A stretch of DNA of 64,000 nt, taken from Tolypeutes matacus. Its lineage: Eukaryota; Chordata; Mammalia; Cingulata; Chlamyphoridae. The first letter of the stretch is position 1. Every line of letters begins with the position of its first letter. Shown here one piece after another: positions 1 to 13,062 of this stretch. A program made the translations under genes and the position numbers. The stretch spans positions 210,667 through 274,666 of the forward strand of contig JAKSZT010054569.1 of assembly GCA_026826555.1 (NCBI GenBank), read 5' to 3'. The notes under the pieces are model-generated. The model was not told the DNA's origin. It was given only the letters and a program-made list of their open reading frames with translations, and did not search any database.

Positions 1-139
1 ACTTTTATATCCAGAAACTGGAGTTGTTCCTCTGAATGTCTTCCTCCTCTTTACAGAAGACTTTGCTACCTAAAATGTAAAATCCGTTGGTTTATATGTA
101 GGAAGACTACACTTTTCATTAGCAGAAGACTCTTTCAAA

Positions 140-567
140 GGATGCATACTGCAAGGTGCCATTTATGTAACATTCATGAAATGAAATACATGATTATAAA
201 AATGAATAACAGATTAATGGTTGCAAGGGTTAGGGATGGGGGAGAGGATAGGCATGACTGTAAAGGGGCAACATGAGGAAATCTTTTGATATTGATAAGT
301 TTAAGGATTTGGAATTTGGTAGTTATGAAGGCTACACATTTCATACGTGGTAACATTTTAAAGACACATACACACACACACAAATGAGTGCATGTGTGTG
401 AAATCTGAACAAACTCTGTAGATTGTACCAATGTCAGTTTCCTGGTTTTGATATTATACTATAGTTGGGTAAGGAGTTAATATGCCTGAGGAATGGGTGC
501 ATGGAGCTTCCTTTTGCATTTCTTTGCAACCTTCTGTGAATCTGTAATTATTTCAAAATAAAAAATT
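140..567 (+). repeat. L1M 3' end
   Basis: The text matches the 3' untranslated end of an old mammalian L1 (L1M group): a run on a dry 'ggttagggatgggggagagg' theme, a short CA repeat near 367-382, then the closing 'aattatttcaaaataaaaa' tail. It is a 5'-truncated sense copy. No reading frame is expected here. The 1-139 flank shows nothing recognisable. Confidence 0.7.
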
Positions 568-2789
568 AGTAATAGTGAACTGATTAAAAGAAAAGAAAAT
601 ATAACGAGAGTCCTGGAAACTAATTAATTCTCTCCCCTACATCTAGGATTCTCTTAAAAAATAAAGAAGATTCTGATTCCTCTGTATACCTTGAGTCCTC
701 TCTGATGCCTTTATGCCCCTATCCACTAATTGCTGGGGCTACGTCCAAACTGTAAGATTAACAGGAATTATCAAATTCTTTTTCTTGACCCAGGAGACCA
801 TTTAGTACATAATTAAGGTCGAAGTGGTCTCTTTTAATAAGAAGGTGCATCTTTCCCATCATGAGTACCGGAATGTGCTTAATTTTCAACATATTAATGA
901 GGATCCTGAGAGCTGACTATTCTTGCTGACCTTCTGTATTAACTATGGCTACAGGAAATAGAAATCACTCTAGGTTTTTCAAATGCAGGATTTAAGTTAT
1001 TGGAAGAGCTGGAAAAGAAGGAATAAGGGGTTTGAACTGAATATTTAGATCCAAAAGTCGGGAAACTGTTGATGCCAGTACTACTTTCACTGCTACTGTC
1101 AATAAGAGGTGATTAGACAATAGAATACAAGATACCACTCTTACAAACACTGGTGTCTATGGAAGCTTGCTTGCCCCCTGCCATGGCTGCAGGATTGTGG
1201 TCTCTAGCTTCCTTCTGTCTTCCTCAAGTGCATATCAAACTTCTCCAGGTGCATCTCATTACTGGAACCTAGATCTTTTTCTGAACCCAAGCTTTGACAG
1301 AATCTGAGAAATAGAATTTTTAGACTTCCAGCCTCTGTGATACAGGCATGAACATAGAAACAAGTAGGAATGGATGTCAAGTGCCAATAAACAATATCTT
1401 AACCCAAGGATAAATTTACTTGGAAGTCCAGTCCATTGAAATGAGATTCCTGGATACACTTCTTTTGAAAACCCAGAGTTCCAGTCATTCATGATTACTA
1501 CACAAAGGGAAGTGCTCCATTTAGCTATCCTATCTTTTACTTTCATCTTTCCTACACCCAAGTTGCATTCCTTGTCTTTCCCAAAACGTTTCCATTTTGC
1601 CTTCATTCCATTGTAATTAAACTTTATTACAGCCTCATATCCTCCTTCCTAATCTTGCCTTTGTACCTTATTAAAGTTGGCACTACTTCTTTGTACCCTT
1701 ATGCATAACTGTCGTTGACTGACCTCCTGGACATCTCTTATTCACTGAACACTTAGTTACAGGTGCCAAACTTCTACTCTCCTTCCTATATTTTGCTATT
1801 CTCTTCTACATAAATACTCCTTAATCATTACAAATTCTTATTTCCTTCCCCATTGGCCACTCCACTTAGCCACCCATGACCTCTTTATATTCTCTCTTAC
1901 TTAGTAATGTTTATTAAATATTTTTTGTAACATTTATATCCCTAGTTCCCAGATCTTGTACTCTATTCCTATTAGCCCTCTCTTGTTTTTATCTCTTACT
2001 CTATTCAACGTGACCTCATGGCCCATCACTTAAAATATGTTTATTCAAAAATCACCAACTCATCTGTCTCAATTTTATTCTCTTCTCTCCATTTAGCTAA
2101 ACCTAAACATGGATTTCTCTACCTGTCCACATTTTTGTGATTGTTCAGTACTGAAGGACACTAAATAATGCCTTTAGGAAATAATGGTTTACAACTTCAT
2201 ATGGACTTTCCACATTACTCAGTAATCACTCATGCTTTCCTAGCCTGCCTTTATCTCCATTCTCTTCAGAAGCTATTATAAACATTCTTCACTCTTCAAG
2301 TTTCATGCACAATTTTTTATGTGGGGTCTCACTTCATTTTTAGAAAAAATATAAAAGTCATTAGATGGGAGGGTTCTTAACTTTATGACATCCATCTGCA
2401 TATTCATCTGCCTTCTCATTCTCTCCTGTTTGCAACAGGCCAGAAATTACAGTCTCTCCAGTAGGTCACAGGCAGGGACACAAGTCCCTAAAAGGCTGAG
2501 ATATTATCATAATATCATAATATTATGTAAGAATGCATCCTGTCCCCTCCCCTTACTTTGCCATCACGCCAACAGATCTTCAGTCTATTAACAATGGGTG
2601 TAGTTGAAAGACCTGCTAGACACAGACTAGCTCTGAGGAAACCCAAAGTCAAAAGGAGAGACAAAAGCAAGGTCACTAGAGGAATTTGAAGCCTCTGGTA
2701 CCTACAGCTACAGCAAATATTATATACAGCCTAACTCCTAGCTAGATTTACATACACTCTCACATTAATGGCCTAGTTTCCTCAGTTCC
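568..2789. other. Unassigned intergenic DNA
   Basis: About 2.2 kb of AT-rich, partly pyrimidine-rich sequence. Frames are short and show no domain, codon bias or splice pattern that I trust. Parts of 1.6-2.3 kb could be a decayed L2 or LTR, but I cannot name a family. Confidence 0.5.
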
Positions 2790-4650
2790 TATTGCCTGAT
2801 ATAATATATCTGTCATTCAACAAAACATTACAAGGGATGGCAAAGGGCAAGATAAAACATTGTCTGAAGAGAAAAAAAGTAATCACCCAAACCAGACTCA
2901 TTTAAACACAAATGTTGGAATTACCAGACAGGGAACTTAAAATAACTGTGATAAATACATCAGGATAATAATAGAAAGAGTAGACAATGTGCAAAAACAG
3001 ATGGATAACATAAGCAGAGAGATGGAAACACTAAGAAATAAAAGGAAATACTAGAAATAAAAAATACAATAGACAGATTTTGGAGAACACATCAGGAGAC
3101 TCTCTGTGGCAAAGGAACAAATAATAAATTTGAAGATAGATCAAAAGAAACACCCAAATGAAATAATAAGAGAAAAAGAATGGGAAGGAAAGAACAGAAA
3201 AACAAAGAACTATGGGACAATTCCAAAAGATGTATCATGTGCATAATTGGAATACCAGATGGAGAATAAAGAGACATTTGAGTAATGATGACTGAAAAGT
3301 TTTCCAAAATTAATGACAGACACCAAACCACATATCCAGGAAACTCAGAGAACACAAAGCTGTATAAATACAAAATAATTCCATCTGGGCATGGCATATT
3401 CAAACTGAAGAAAATCAAAGACAGAAATGAAATCTTGAAAAAAGCCAGAGAGAAAAATCACATTACCTTGATTAACAAGCATAAGAATTACAAGGGATGT
3501 CTGATCACAAACCGTGCAAGCAAAAAGAGAGAGGAATGAAATAAAATGATGAAAGGGAAAAAAAAACAAAAAACAAAAAACAAAACCCCACCAACCTAGA
3601 ATTCTATATCAAGTGAAATTACCCTTCAAAAATGAAGAACAAATAAAGAATTTCTCAGAAAAATTAAAATGGAGGAAATTTATGACTTGAAGAATCCCTT
3701 CAGAAAATAGAAGCTGAAGGAACACTTCTTAATACATTCTATGAGGCCAACATTGCCCTAATAAAAAAAACAAACAGATAAATACATGGCAATAAAGAAA
3801 AACTATTCAACAGCTCTCATGAACACAAATGCAAAAATCCTCAACAAAGTAGTAGCAAATTGAATCCAACAATGTATGAAAATAATTATACAACATGACA
3901 GAGTGGGATTTATTCCAGGCATATAAGACTGGTACAACATTCATAAATCAATTAATCAATTAGTATAATCCACAATATCAACAGGCTGAAATAGAAAAAT
4001 CATACAATTATAACAATTACTGGAGAAAAAGTATTTGACAAAATCTAATACCCATTCTTGATAAAAACTCTCAGCCAAATAGGAATTGAGAGGAACTTCT
4101 TCAACTCTGTAAAGAATATCTACAGAACACCTGCAGCTAACATTACACTTAATGATGAGAAATTAGATTCTTTACCTCTAAAATTGAGACTAAGGCAGGG
4201 ATGTCTTCTCTCACCACTCATGCTTAATCTCATTTTGGAAGTCCTAGCTAGTGCAAGGAAAAGGAAATAAAATAATACATGTTTTTGGGAGAAATAAACA
4301 GGCTTTATTCACAGATATGATTGTTTCATAGAAAATCCTTAATCTATAAAACACAAAAACCCTTTTGGGATTAATAACTGACTATGGCAAATCACAGAAT
4401 ACAAGGTTAATATACAAAAGTAGTTGCTTTCCTATTGCTTTATTAGCAGTAAACAAGTAGAAATTGAAATTAGAAAATTATGCCATACACACAAAAGTAG
4501 TGCTTAGGTATAAACCTTAGGTATAAATCTAATAAAATTTGTATAGGATCTGTATGAAGAACACTACAAAGTACTGATGAAAGAAATCAGAGATAATCTA
4601 AAGGAATGGAGAGATATTCTGTGTTTGTAGATTGGCAGCTCAAAATTGTT
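2790..4650 (+). repeat. L1M, internally deleted (ORF1 and RT pieces)
   Basis: Old sense-strand L1. The left part (about 2.8-3.7 kb) resembles the ORF1 coiled-coil region of L1M elements. From about 3.715 kb it resembles the ORF2 reverse transcriptase, with a 'LRQGCLLSPLML' motif in the frame covering 4058-4270. The ORF1 end and ORF2 start are missing, so the element is deleted internally. Stops and frameshifts are frequent. Confidence 0.8.
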
Positions 4651-4654
4651 AAAC

Positions 4655-4912
4655 CCAATGTCCAGCTCAAGTCTGACCTCCATGGAGCCTCACTTATCTC
4701 CCATTCGACTCCAGCTATTCTAATTTCTATGCAAAAATATTTTATTTCTTACAATTTAACCTTGATTTATAAACTCTAATTTCCTGACATGTTTGGTGCA
4801 GATGATAAGATTTAGTGTTATTTCTCTACTAAAGTGTAAGCTTCTTGATCATAGGGATGGTATCTTATGCTCATCAGCCGCGTACTAAAATCTAATGTAG
4901 GTTTTTAACACA
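4655..4912 (+). repeat. L2-like fragment
   Basis: Text such as 'gtgtaagcttcttgatcatag' near 4835 resembles the 3' end of ancient L2 elements. The match is weak and the limits are a guess. Confidence 0.35.
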
Positions 4913-4914
4913 TT

Positions 4915-5338
4915 TGTGTTAATAATTTATTTATTTTATTTTATTTTATTTTTTTACACATAATTTTTTTTTCAATCAAACAATATATTACACAATATAT
5001 TTGGTTCATAGTAACACATTCATACAGTATTTGTCCTTTTGTGTCTGGCTTGCTTCACTCAAAATAATGTCCTCCAGGTTCATCCATGTTGCCATATGCT
5101 TTTTTTTTTTTTTTTAAATTTTTTTTAATTTATTTTGTACATTTAATAATTGAAAACATAAGCAATTAAAAACTAATCAGTAAACACAGATGAATGAATA
5201 TATACATTTCTCAATTAAATGTAATGGATACATGTAAATTTTTTTGTTGTTGTTTTGTTTTTTGTTTGTTTTTTCTGCTGCTGCCGGCACCCTCCCCCAC
5301 ACTCTTCAAAATTCGCTGGCTCCTGTGTTAATAATTTA
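4915..5338 (-). mobile_element. L1-derived composite retroinsertion with TSD
   Basis: A 15-bp direct repeat, tgtgttaataattta, occurs at 4915-4929 and 5324-5338 and brackets about 394 bp. The insert opens with a T-rich tail (antisense poly(A)). It contains a stretch matching the antisense end of L1 ORF2 (about 5037-5100), then a second T run at 5101-5116 followed by about 200 bp I cannot name. Two T runs inside one TSD suggest a composite or nested event. Confidence 0.7.
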
Positions 5339-5439
5339 AACACTTAAAACTGAATAAAAACTAAAATTAAAATAAATTTTAGCATATTACAAGTACTCAA
5401 AACTATAACAAACATTGCAATAAATTTTTATGCATACTT

Positions 5440-6120
5440 TTTGGTTTCATCACTCTTAATTTCCTTCTTTCTTTCTTTTTGTATAAATTGTCTTTCAGAA
5501 AGATAGCAGTAGCAGGTTTACTGAGTATTTTATCATTTTTCATCTTTTCCATTTTGATAAGCAAACAGTCTATTCTAAATCAAATTTATTTGATTACTAG
5601 TGAAATTGAATATTTATTCATGCTTATTAAATTTGCTTCTTTCCATTACTACTAATTGTTCATTTTCTTTGTCCATTTGCCTATTGGGATATTTATTATT
5701 TTCAAATAATTGCTTAAAATTATTATTTCTGTTGGCCCTGTATATTGCTTTTCTGATTTAGCTTATAGCTTATATAATAACTTTTATTTTTAAGTATTAA
5801 AAATTCAAATATCTATATATTGGATATATAAAAATATCTAAGCAATAAAATTGTTATATTAAACATCACCCAGAGATAAACACAATTCAATTTTGGTTAA
5901 TGCCTTTGAAGTATTTTTCTATATATTTTTACTCATATATGTACATATACATTCATTAACAAATTTTAAAAGATGGGTTCTTATGACAATATTATTTTCT
6001 TCTTAATATATGCATATTCCATGGCATAAAATACATATTACATCATTTTAGGGCACATATTATTTCATTTTATGAAGAGATTGTTTATCAATCTTAGTAG
6101 AATATGAATTTATTTCTAAG
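5440..6120 (-). repeat. Degenerate L1M/HAL1-like antisense sequence
   Basis: AT-rich sequence with phrases typical of antisense old L1 or HAL1, such as 'cctattgggatatttatt' and 'catcacccagagataaacac'. Too decayed for a firm family. Confidence 0.35.
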
Positions 6121-6714
6121 GTTACAATGGTGGAAAAAGCAATGTAATAAAAATTATATAATCAATATTTACACAAACAATAATTACTTGCTCAGTAATT
6201 CCTTCCAGGCATCTTGAGTTGGAGTCATAATGCACAGCTCTTGGCTCAGCCTGGAGTGGCAGCAGATCCCTTGGATATGTCTCAGGGAATAAAAGTTAGA
6301 CTTATTATGTCCAGCCTCCTCTCTAGACTTGGTGATTTTTCTCCCACTGATAAAATAGGTTTGATTATTTTAAGGATACTTGCTTTGTTTCCAATCCTCA
6401 CCATAAAACAACTTGGGTCAGGAGCCTCTTCTATTTCTAGGGCAAATTAAATTTTCTTTTCCATTTCTTGGTTATTTTTACTTGTGTTCTTATGGGTCCA
6501 TGACATTTTTATTGAATTTGATCATATCTTCAGGACTTTCATATATAAATAGTCTAGAATTGACACTATTTTTCTTATAGTTTTTAAAAAATATTTACAC
6601 CATATCCCAGTTATATCCTTTTTCTTAAACTATTGTGCTTTAACATTTGTTTCTATTGATGTTTTCCATAGATTTGTCTATTCAATGACTTGATTTTTAT
6701 TCAATGAATCTGTA
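6121..6714. other. Unassigned intergenic DNA
   Basis: A 78-codon frame at 6214-6450 (+) starts with Met but has no recognisable domain and no supporting context. I see no gene or known repeat here. Confidence 0.4.
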
Positions 6715-6965
6715 CAGGATAGCGATCAAGAGTCTCATCTCTGGAGTCAAACTACTTTGGTTTGGTTAAGAATCTAGGCTTCACCCCTTTTTCACTCAGA
6801 GGTTTCAGATAAGTACTTAACCTCCCTTGACCTCAGGTTTTTTACCTGTAAAAAAGAGGATAATAAGATATTATCCTCATAAAAACTATGGGTATTAAGT
6901 GTGCTAAAGAGTTAATAGATGCTCATCCCAGTCATATAATAAGGACTCAGTAAATTTTGTTTATT
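6715..6965 (+). repeat. MIR
   Basis: A tRNA-derived mammal-wide repeat in sense orientation. The core phrase around 6808-6870 resembles the MIR 'taacctcccttgacctcagg ... ttacctgtaaaa ... ggataataa' pattern, followed by the 3' 'aaggactcagtaaatt' ending. Confidence 0.8.
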
Positions 6966-8009
6966 ATTAGAATAATGGTTTACTTTTTTTCTACATGAAG
7001 GCTTTTGGTTGAGATATATAGGAAGCACTACCAACAGGGAAGGGGGAAAGTTGTAAACTGAAAACCTAGAAGGTCTTAAATTTTACAACTTTACAAGCCA
7101 ACCTGGGTTGAAATATTGATTACTACAATAAAATATGTTCTGACGTTTTAGGATTTTCTTAGTTCAGAAGTACTCAGTATAGCCTTCTATATTTTTAGCA
7201 CTGTGGTCTCCAAGGCTCCTACTATAAAGTAATATCAATGTTAATATTAATGTCATTATCAGTAAATACTAATGTATAATTGGGCAAGTGTATCATTTCT
7301 GAATACAAGTATGATGGAAGCTTTCAAGGAACCTCTTACTCCTAACTCAATCTAGAATTTCATTGACTCATGAAAACAGTTGTTATAGTGATCCATATTC
7401 CTTTTGCTTTCCAAATTAATTATTTTTTTCTGCTTTACACTCAACATAAGTTTACTAATTACCTCATTGATCTGTGCTTCTTATATGCAGCAGAATAGGA
7501 CTGTTTTTAAGGAAGGAGGGAAAGATTTGCAAAAGCAATTGATGATCTACCAAATATCACGCAATCAAGTGAAGCATGGGCTCAGCTGAAATGTTGCACA
7601 GGTCCAATATAATTCACATTATTTTACTTAAATAGTGCCTTGAGTACAATGAAAATGCTCAGATGCCTTCTCCCTGACGATGACCCTACAATGATGACAT
7701 ATCACAGAAATTTAGTGAGGGAAAAATTAGTTCTTGTTCTGTTTTGCAAAGGAAAAACTGAAACAAAAGACGTTTAGAATCTATATCAGAAAATCAGTGA
7801 AGCTAAGCTTCTGTTTGGTTGAATTCCTGATTTTAAAAACTTCCATGATGTTCCCAAAGACTAATGAATATTATAACAATTTTGTAAAAGTTAAGAAGCA
7901 CTCTGTAATTTCCAACCTAACATCTCAGGAAAGATATTTTTTTCTTTGGTTTAAGTAGTTTGTGATTTGTAACCTTGAAAACCTTAATACTGTTGCATCA
8001 GAACAGTTT
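6966..8009. other. Unassigned intergenic DNA
   Basis: About 1 kb without a recognisable repeat or gene. Short frames at 7404-7589 and 7734-7958 (+) look like chance open frames in AT-rich DNA. Confidence 0.4.
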
Positions 8010-8195
8010 TCCTTCTTCTCTAGCTACTCTAATGCCAAGGCATTCTTCAATTCCCCCATTTCTCCCTAAAGCCTTTCCTGATCCCTCAACCCTTTGAAAA
8101 CTTATGGAATTTACTTTTGGTATCATTCTTTGTCCTTTTATCCATAAAATATTGTGATATCTCTGGCCTTATGTCCATGTGCCATGTTAGTGTTC
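8010..8195 (+). repeat. L2 3' fragment
   Basis: The phrases 'aaagcctttcctgatccc' and 'ggtatcattctttgtccttt' resemble the L2 3' region in sense orientation. The following 8.2-8.56 kb may be another decayed ancient repeat that I cannot name. Confidence 0.5.
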
Positions 8196-8699
8196 ATTCC
8201 TTTATAGAGACTACCACAGACCAAGATGAATGTCATTCTTGATCAAAAAGGAATTTTTAAAATGCAATTTCTGCCTTCATGGAATTCATAGGCTTTTGAT
8301 GGACACATAGTCCAATGATGGACAAAGATAAAAATAAAAATACTACCTTGTATGTGCTATAATTGAGGAATGACAACCTACTATAGAATCCAGAAATATA
8401 AGGTATTAACTCTGTTTGGGGAAGGAGGACAAGGAAGAGAAGGGGGGGTCATGGAATGGAAGGCATTTCTGGAGTTGGGTTTTAATAGACAAAATAAGTT
8501 AGCATGATACATAATGAAAAGGTGGAGGGGAACAATCCAAGCAGGAAGTAATTCGGCTCAATTAGTCTTTTGAATGGCTAATAATTTCTATTTTTACTGC
8601 GTTGTCATATTAAGATTTACTCCCTGGCAATGTTTATTTAGATTACTTAATGACATTTTGGTAGTAGATTTATGTAAGAAAGTCCCTGCCTTAATTTGC

Positions 8700-8880
8700 A
8701 GACAGTTATAGCAAATATCATACAATGGGTTGGCTTAACAACAGGAATTTATTGGCTTCCTGTTTCAGAGGCTAAAAGTCCAAACTCAAGGTAATGGTGG
8801 GGCTTGCTTTCTCCCTGAAATCTGTAGTATTGTGCTGTTGATTGCCAGAAACTTTTGACTCTCCAATATTAAGACAAAAA
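8700..8880 (-). repeat. MaLR-type LTR fragment
   Basis: Antisense 3' part of the same LTR family as the better copies at 9.8 and 14.2 kb: 'atgggttggcttaacaacag' then 'aatttattggcttcctg'. The 5' part of the LTR is missing. This is an old solo or truncated endogenous-retroviral LTR without coding sequence. Confidence 0.65.
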
Positions 8881-9805
8881 CAGGATAATCAAAAGGAGGC
8901 ATAAATAAAATCTAAGATAAGCCAATATCATATTGAAGTACAGAAAGATGTTATCACCTACGTTGGTGAATGGGAAAATTGAGTCACAAAGTGCCCTGGG
9001 CAGGTTCTCACCATGTCACAGTGATGGTCTCCCTAATAAAATTTAAATTAAATATCTAAAATATAGATATAAAGATATATATAGTACCCAAACATGGAAA
9101 CACTTCCATTTTGGGAAGTTATTCTGTTGAAGAAAAAGTAACAGCCGGGTGTTTGTACACCTACTTTCCTGCCTGTTGTGTTGGTCACTTGTCCAACCAG
9201 GCAAAAGAGGCATGGCAGAACACAATCTTTGCATTTTTCAGCCGCTAAATGACAATAGCTCAACTTTACCACTTGCTAAAAATTAAGTTTGCAAATTTAA
9301 CATTAGGAAATAAAGAAATTTAGAAAGTTCGGCAAGAAAAAAGTTAGCTGCATCCACTGATAGTACTGATTTAAAGAAGAGTCAGCTTCCAAGTGAATAT
9401 GGATTTATTTTCTTCAGACTTTCTTCTGAAAATGCTAAAAGGAAAAATGGTAAGATGCCAAAATTGATGATTTACACATTTTACATTAGCAACTATATAT
9501 TTGGCATTAACTCTATCAGAAAAAAATACATTTAGGATTGGTCTAGTGTCTTTGGCCTGTAAAATTACACTGAAAAATCAATATGTTAAAGTATGTAGGT
9601 GACTATCAAGGACATGCAGAAGCCTTTATCATTTTACAATCGCTTTTACCTTCTAAATTCTAAATCCACTGTTGCAATATGTCTTTAGTTATAGAAAGTC
9701 CTTTTCTATTAAGAAGCTTTGAATAAGACCCATCTCTATACTCACTCACTGTGTGTGGGGTAAGGAGATAAAGAAGGAATACCTTTTTTCACAAATGAAG
9801 AGGTC
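8881..9805. other. Unassigned intergenic DNA
   Basis: No gene or named repeat recognised. Short minus-strand frames near 9043-9272 lack domains. Confidence 0.4.
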
Positions 9806-10376
9806 TTAGTTTGACACAGGGCTGCCAATGCATAGTACTAGAAATGGGTCGGCTTTTATAATGGGGATTTTATTTAAGGTGAAAGGTTACAGTTCTGAGG
9901 CCATGAAATTTCCAAATCAAAGCACCATCAGAGATGCTTTGTCACTAAAGTCAGCTACTGTTGATCCTGGGCCCCTGCCATGTGGTAAAGCAAGATGGCC
10001 GCTGATCTCTGCCGAGGTCCCTGCCTTCCCCTCCAAAATCTACCATTTCCTAGAGCTCAGCTGTGGGCAACCACGCTTGTCTCTTCAGTCATGGGCCCAG
10101 TCTCTTGGGGCCTTCATGCTTAAGCTTTGGCTGCTAGTGATCTTCATGTCCTATTTCACATGGCAGCATCAAAAATGGCAGAGCTTCCATTTCCTGTGCC
10201 TTTCTCTCTGTGTCTCCATTTATATCAGACCCAGCAAGAGGCACAGACTCAACCTGAGTCACGTCTCACTGACGTAGTCCAATCAAAAGGGTCTCACAAC
10301 CACAGGAATGGATTAGTTCAAAAACATAATTTTTTTCTCTTTGGGATTCATAAAAGAACTCCAAACTGTTACAGAG
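9806..10376 (-). repeat. MaLR-type solo LTR
   Basis: Nearly complete antisense LTR of an ERVL-MaLR relative, about 570 bp. It opens with the complement of the 3' end ('cagggctgccaatgc ... agaaatggg') and closes with the complement of the 5' end ('ggaatggatta ... tttgggattcat'). A 149-codon plus-strand frame at 9828-10277 lies wholly inside the LTR in antisense. It has no domain I recognise, so I treat it as fortuitous. Confidence 0.75.
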
Positions 10377-10831
10377 GACAAAGTGGGGAAAAGCTATCTG
10401 CTAATGTTTCACAAATGCTTTCTGTCTTCTAAGAAACACTTTTTCACTTCTGGCTTTTTCACTACACCTTCTTGTGACTTCAGATTGTGAGAATCTAGTA
10501 GGAGAAGTCAGGAATTCAAGTTGTAAAATAAAGCAGACCTAAAGCACAAAGTCATCACAGAGGCTCAGAGAACAAAACCTTCCTCAGAGACTTACCATGT
10601 GAATGTTTTCAAGTCTGCTTGCCTCAGTTTTCCTTATTTATAAAAACAATGAATGTTTTGAACAAAATTTGCCAGTCATTTGGTGCCTTGAATTCTTTAG
10701 GGAACAACACAAGATAAGAGGGAATATTACCCACTGGGCTCTCTTCCTGCTCATTGATCTGTTCAGTCAACTCACATATGTTGAGAAACCAAAGATACGC
10801 AATATCATAAAGTGAAAACACAATGAAGCAA
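10377..10831. other. Unassigned intergenic DNA
   Basis: No gene or repeat recognised. Overlapping short frames on both strands near 10.6-10.8 kb are not convincing. Confidence 0.4.
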
Positions 10832-10985
10832 GAATCAGGAGACCTGGATTCTAAACCTGCACTGCTAACAATAATCTATAATTTAGGGCAAGTTACTTAA
10901 CCTGTAAGACCTCTATTTCTACATCTGTAAAATGAAAGGTTGGATTAAATTACCTCTAAGATCCCCACTGCTTCTATAATCAGTG
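10832..10985 (+). repeat. MIR-like SINE
   Basis: Sense phrases 'caggagacctggattctaa', 'gggcaagttacttaacctg' and 'catctgtaaaatgaaagg' follow the MIR core, ending in a 'ggttggattaaattacctc' extension. Confidence 0.8.
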
Positions 10986-11389
10986 AGGGTATGGGATGGT
11001 GACTAAAGGACAGGTAAGAATATGGTAAAGGACGGCTACTGAGTTAGAATTTATCCCTACAAAATTGCTGTTATTTTTTAATATAAGCTAGACATCTACA
11101 TTTCAGAAGCAATATACTTTGTAAACAAAGCACTCTTCCACCATGCAATTAATCCATGTGAATTGAGTACAAATCACCTGGAAACTTCAAGTTCATTTCT
11201 ATGTATTGTTTCTTCATTTAACACACTGAATGAAATTATGGTTGTAAAGATGATATTGAAAATAAAGCCAACCATGATTTCACAGTTAGCACCGCATGAA
11301 AGGTGTAAATAACTGCCATTTGTTGGTTAACCAGTGTCTAGGTAATGATGTCCATTATGCTGGTCACAACCTACTAGTAAGCTGTGGGT

Positions 11390-11665
11390 CTAAGTAATAA
11401 TATTTTAAATAAAATATAATAGAACACAGTAAAGAAGAATAAAAACACAAAAGAAAATATTAGAATATGTCCCAAGCAATAAGAACAAACACCATTTTGT
11501 GAAACTGTTTTCAGTTTTATATAGGCATATATATTATATGCATATATAGCATGCATTTTATATATGCATATATTGGTTTTATATGTACATACATATCTCA
11601 CATATGAGTGTATATTTAATATATCCATATATCTCATAGTTGTATATGTATATGAGAATATCAGG
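11390..11665. repeat. AT-rich, palindromic TATA/TGCATA tract
   Basis: From about 11517 to 11660 the sequence is a run of interlocking self-complementary blocks (tatatgcatata, catatatagcatgc, tgtacatacata). This is consistent with a decayed alternating purine-pyrimidine microsatellite that could extrude hairpins. No coding sequence is credible here. Confidence 0.6.
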
Positions 11666-11699
11666 TTATGTTGTAAAATTTATTTTCTTACTTTGAATT

Positions 11700-12889
11700 A
11701 AAGTCAAAAAAAGGATGAAAACCACTGCTCTAGGGCAGTTCAAGTCTTTGCCAGTCTCAGTTCACCTCCACCCTTGTGGGGCCATAAGAGCTCTGACATT
11801 GTACAACTCATTAGAGGGAAATAGATCATATGACAGGGATGAAAGATTTAGAGGGATAAAAGAGAGAACTGAGCCAATGTGTTGTAAAATATTTTAACTT
11901 CCCTTTAGCTCCACTTTTTGACCCATGAATTTTTCTGGATTTGATTCTTCTGGAGGCTCTTTCTTTTTATTAGGACAGTTACTCTTAAAATTGTTTCTGA
12001 CTTCTCCCATGTGTTTATCACCAAAAGAGGGGCAACGGCTTCCTCTGCCTTCCTTAGAAGAAGTGCAGTGGCGAGTGGGAAGAAACCTATTGGGACTAAT
12101 TTGTGATGACTCCCATGGGTATGGATGGTGGGCTGTTGAACAGTGAAAGGTGAAGAAGGCTGGCTGGATTAGTAAGATGGAGACCGATAGAGAAGTGTCT
12201 TATGTCCCATGCTATGGATTTTGGAAGTGATGCTATGGGACATGGGAGGAGTAGGATAGATGCCAGAAAAAAGGCCACTTGAAGTTTTTAAGCCCAAAAT
12301 ACAGGAACATATTTGCATTGAAGGAAGAGCTCTGAAGGCATGTAGAGATCCAGAAACAAGCAAAGAGATTATTCCCTTTGCTCGGGCAAGAGATCATGAA
12401 AAATAATGTAAGTGTGAATTGAGGTAGGGGCAGTGAGGATGGAGAGGGAGTTTGGGGTGTACCCAAAATATTTTCAGGAAGTGAAGTGGCCAGGATTTTG
12501 TTCCATGTCTTCAATGTATGTTTTCCACTTTTATATTTTGGCACATAGTCAAAGCATTTAAAACTAAGTCCCTTTATCCAAAAAACAAAAATAATTCAAA
12601 CAAACAAACAAAAAATTCTAATTCCCCCTTCCTTACTTGATTCATTGCAAGTAAGACCATCATCTGGTCACTCAGAGGAAGAGAGAGAGAAAAAAATGCA
12701 ACTATGAATCACCTTGAGTCCACAGTGTCCTTTGCCTTTACTATTTTATTAGTCACAGAAAAACTCAAATTCATACTTTCTTTGTTCTTTCAAAGAAGCC
12801 CCTACCCGCTTTTGCTCAATAGCTTTCTCCCCAGTGGACTTCATTGAGATAACTTGTTCTCTTGACATTTCTCATTCCTCTCTCTTCCA
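11700..12889. other. Unassigned intergenic DNA
   Basis: Overlapping short frames on the minus strand at 12096-12544 and on the plus strand at 11925-12146 have no recognisable domain. The 12.16-12.54 kb part may be a very old repeat. I see no gene. Confidence 0.4.
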
Positions 12890-13062
12890 TTTTATGCTCT
12901 GCCATCAAAATAATATGTAATACACTACTTTCTTGATTATACCTCCCTAGTTATAGACTTACAATGGTTTCCAGTGTCCAAGAGGACAAAATTAAAATGC
13001 TTGCCATTCACGAACCATTATGGTTGGTTCCTACCTTATCACTCCCATTTTATTGTCCAAAC
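12890..13062 (+). repeat. L2 fragment
   Basis: 'cttacaatggtttccagtgt' followed by 'aggacaaaattaaaatgctt' resembles the L2 'ggctccccattgcc ... aaagtccaaact' block in sense orientation. The following 13.07-13.46 kb looks like another ancient repeat of uncertain name. Confidence 0.5.

Noticed and set aside
9828..10277. 149-codon plus-strand open frame
   Set aside because: It lies wholly antisense within a MaLR-type LTR and has no recognisable domain.
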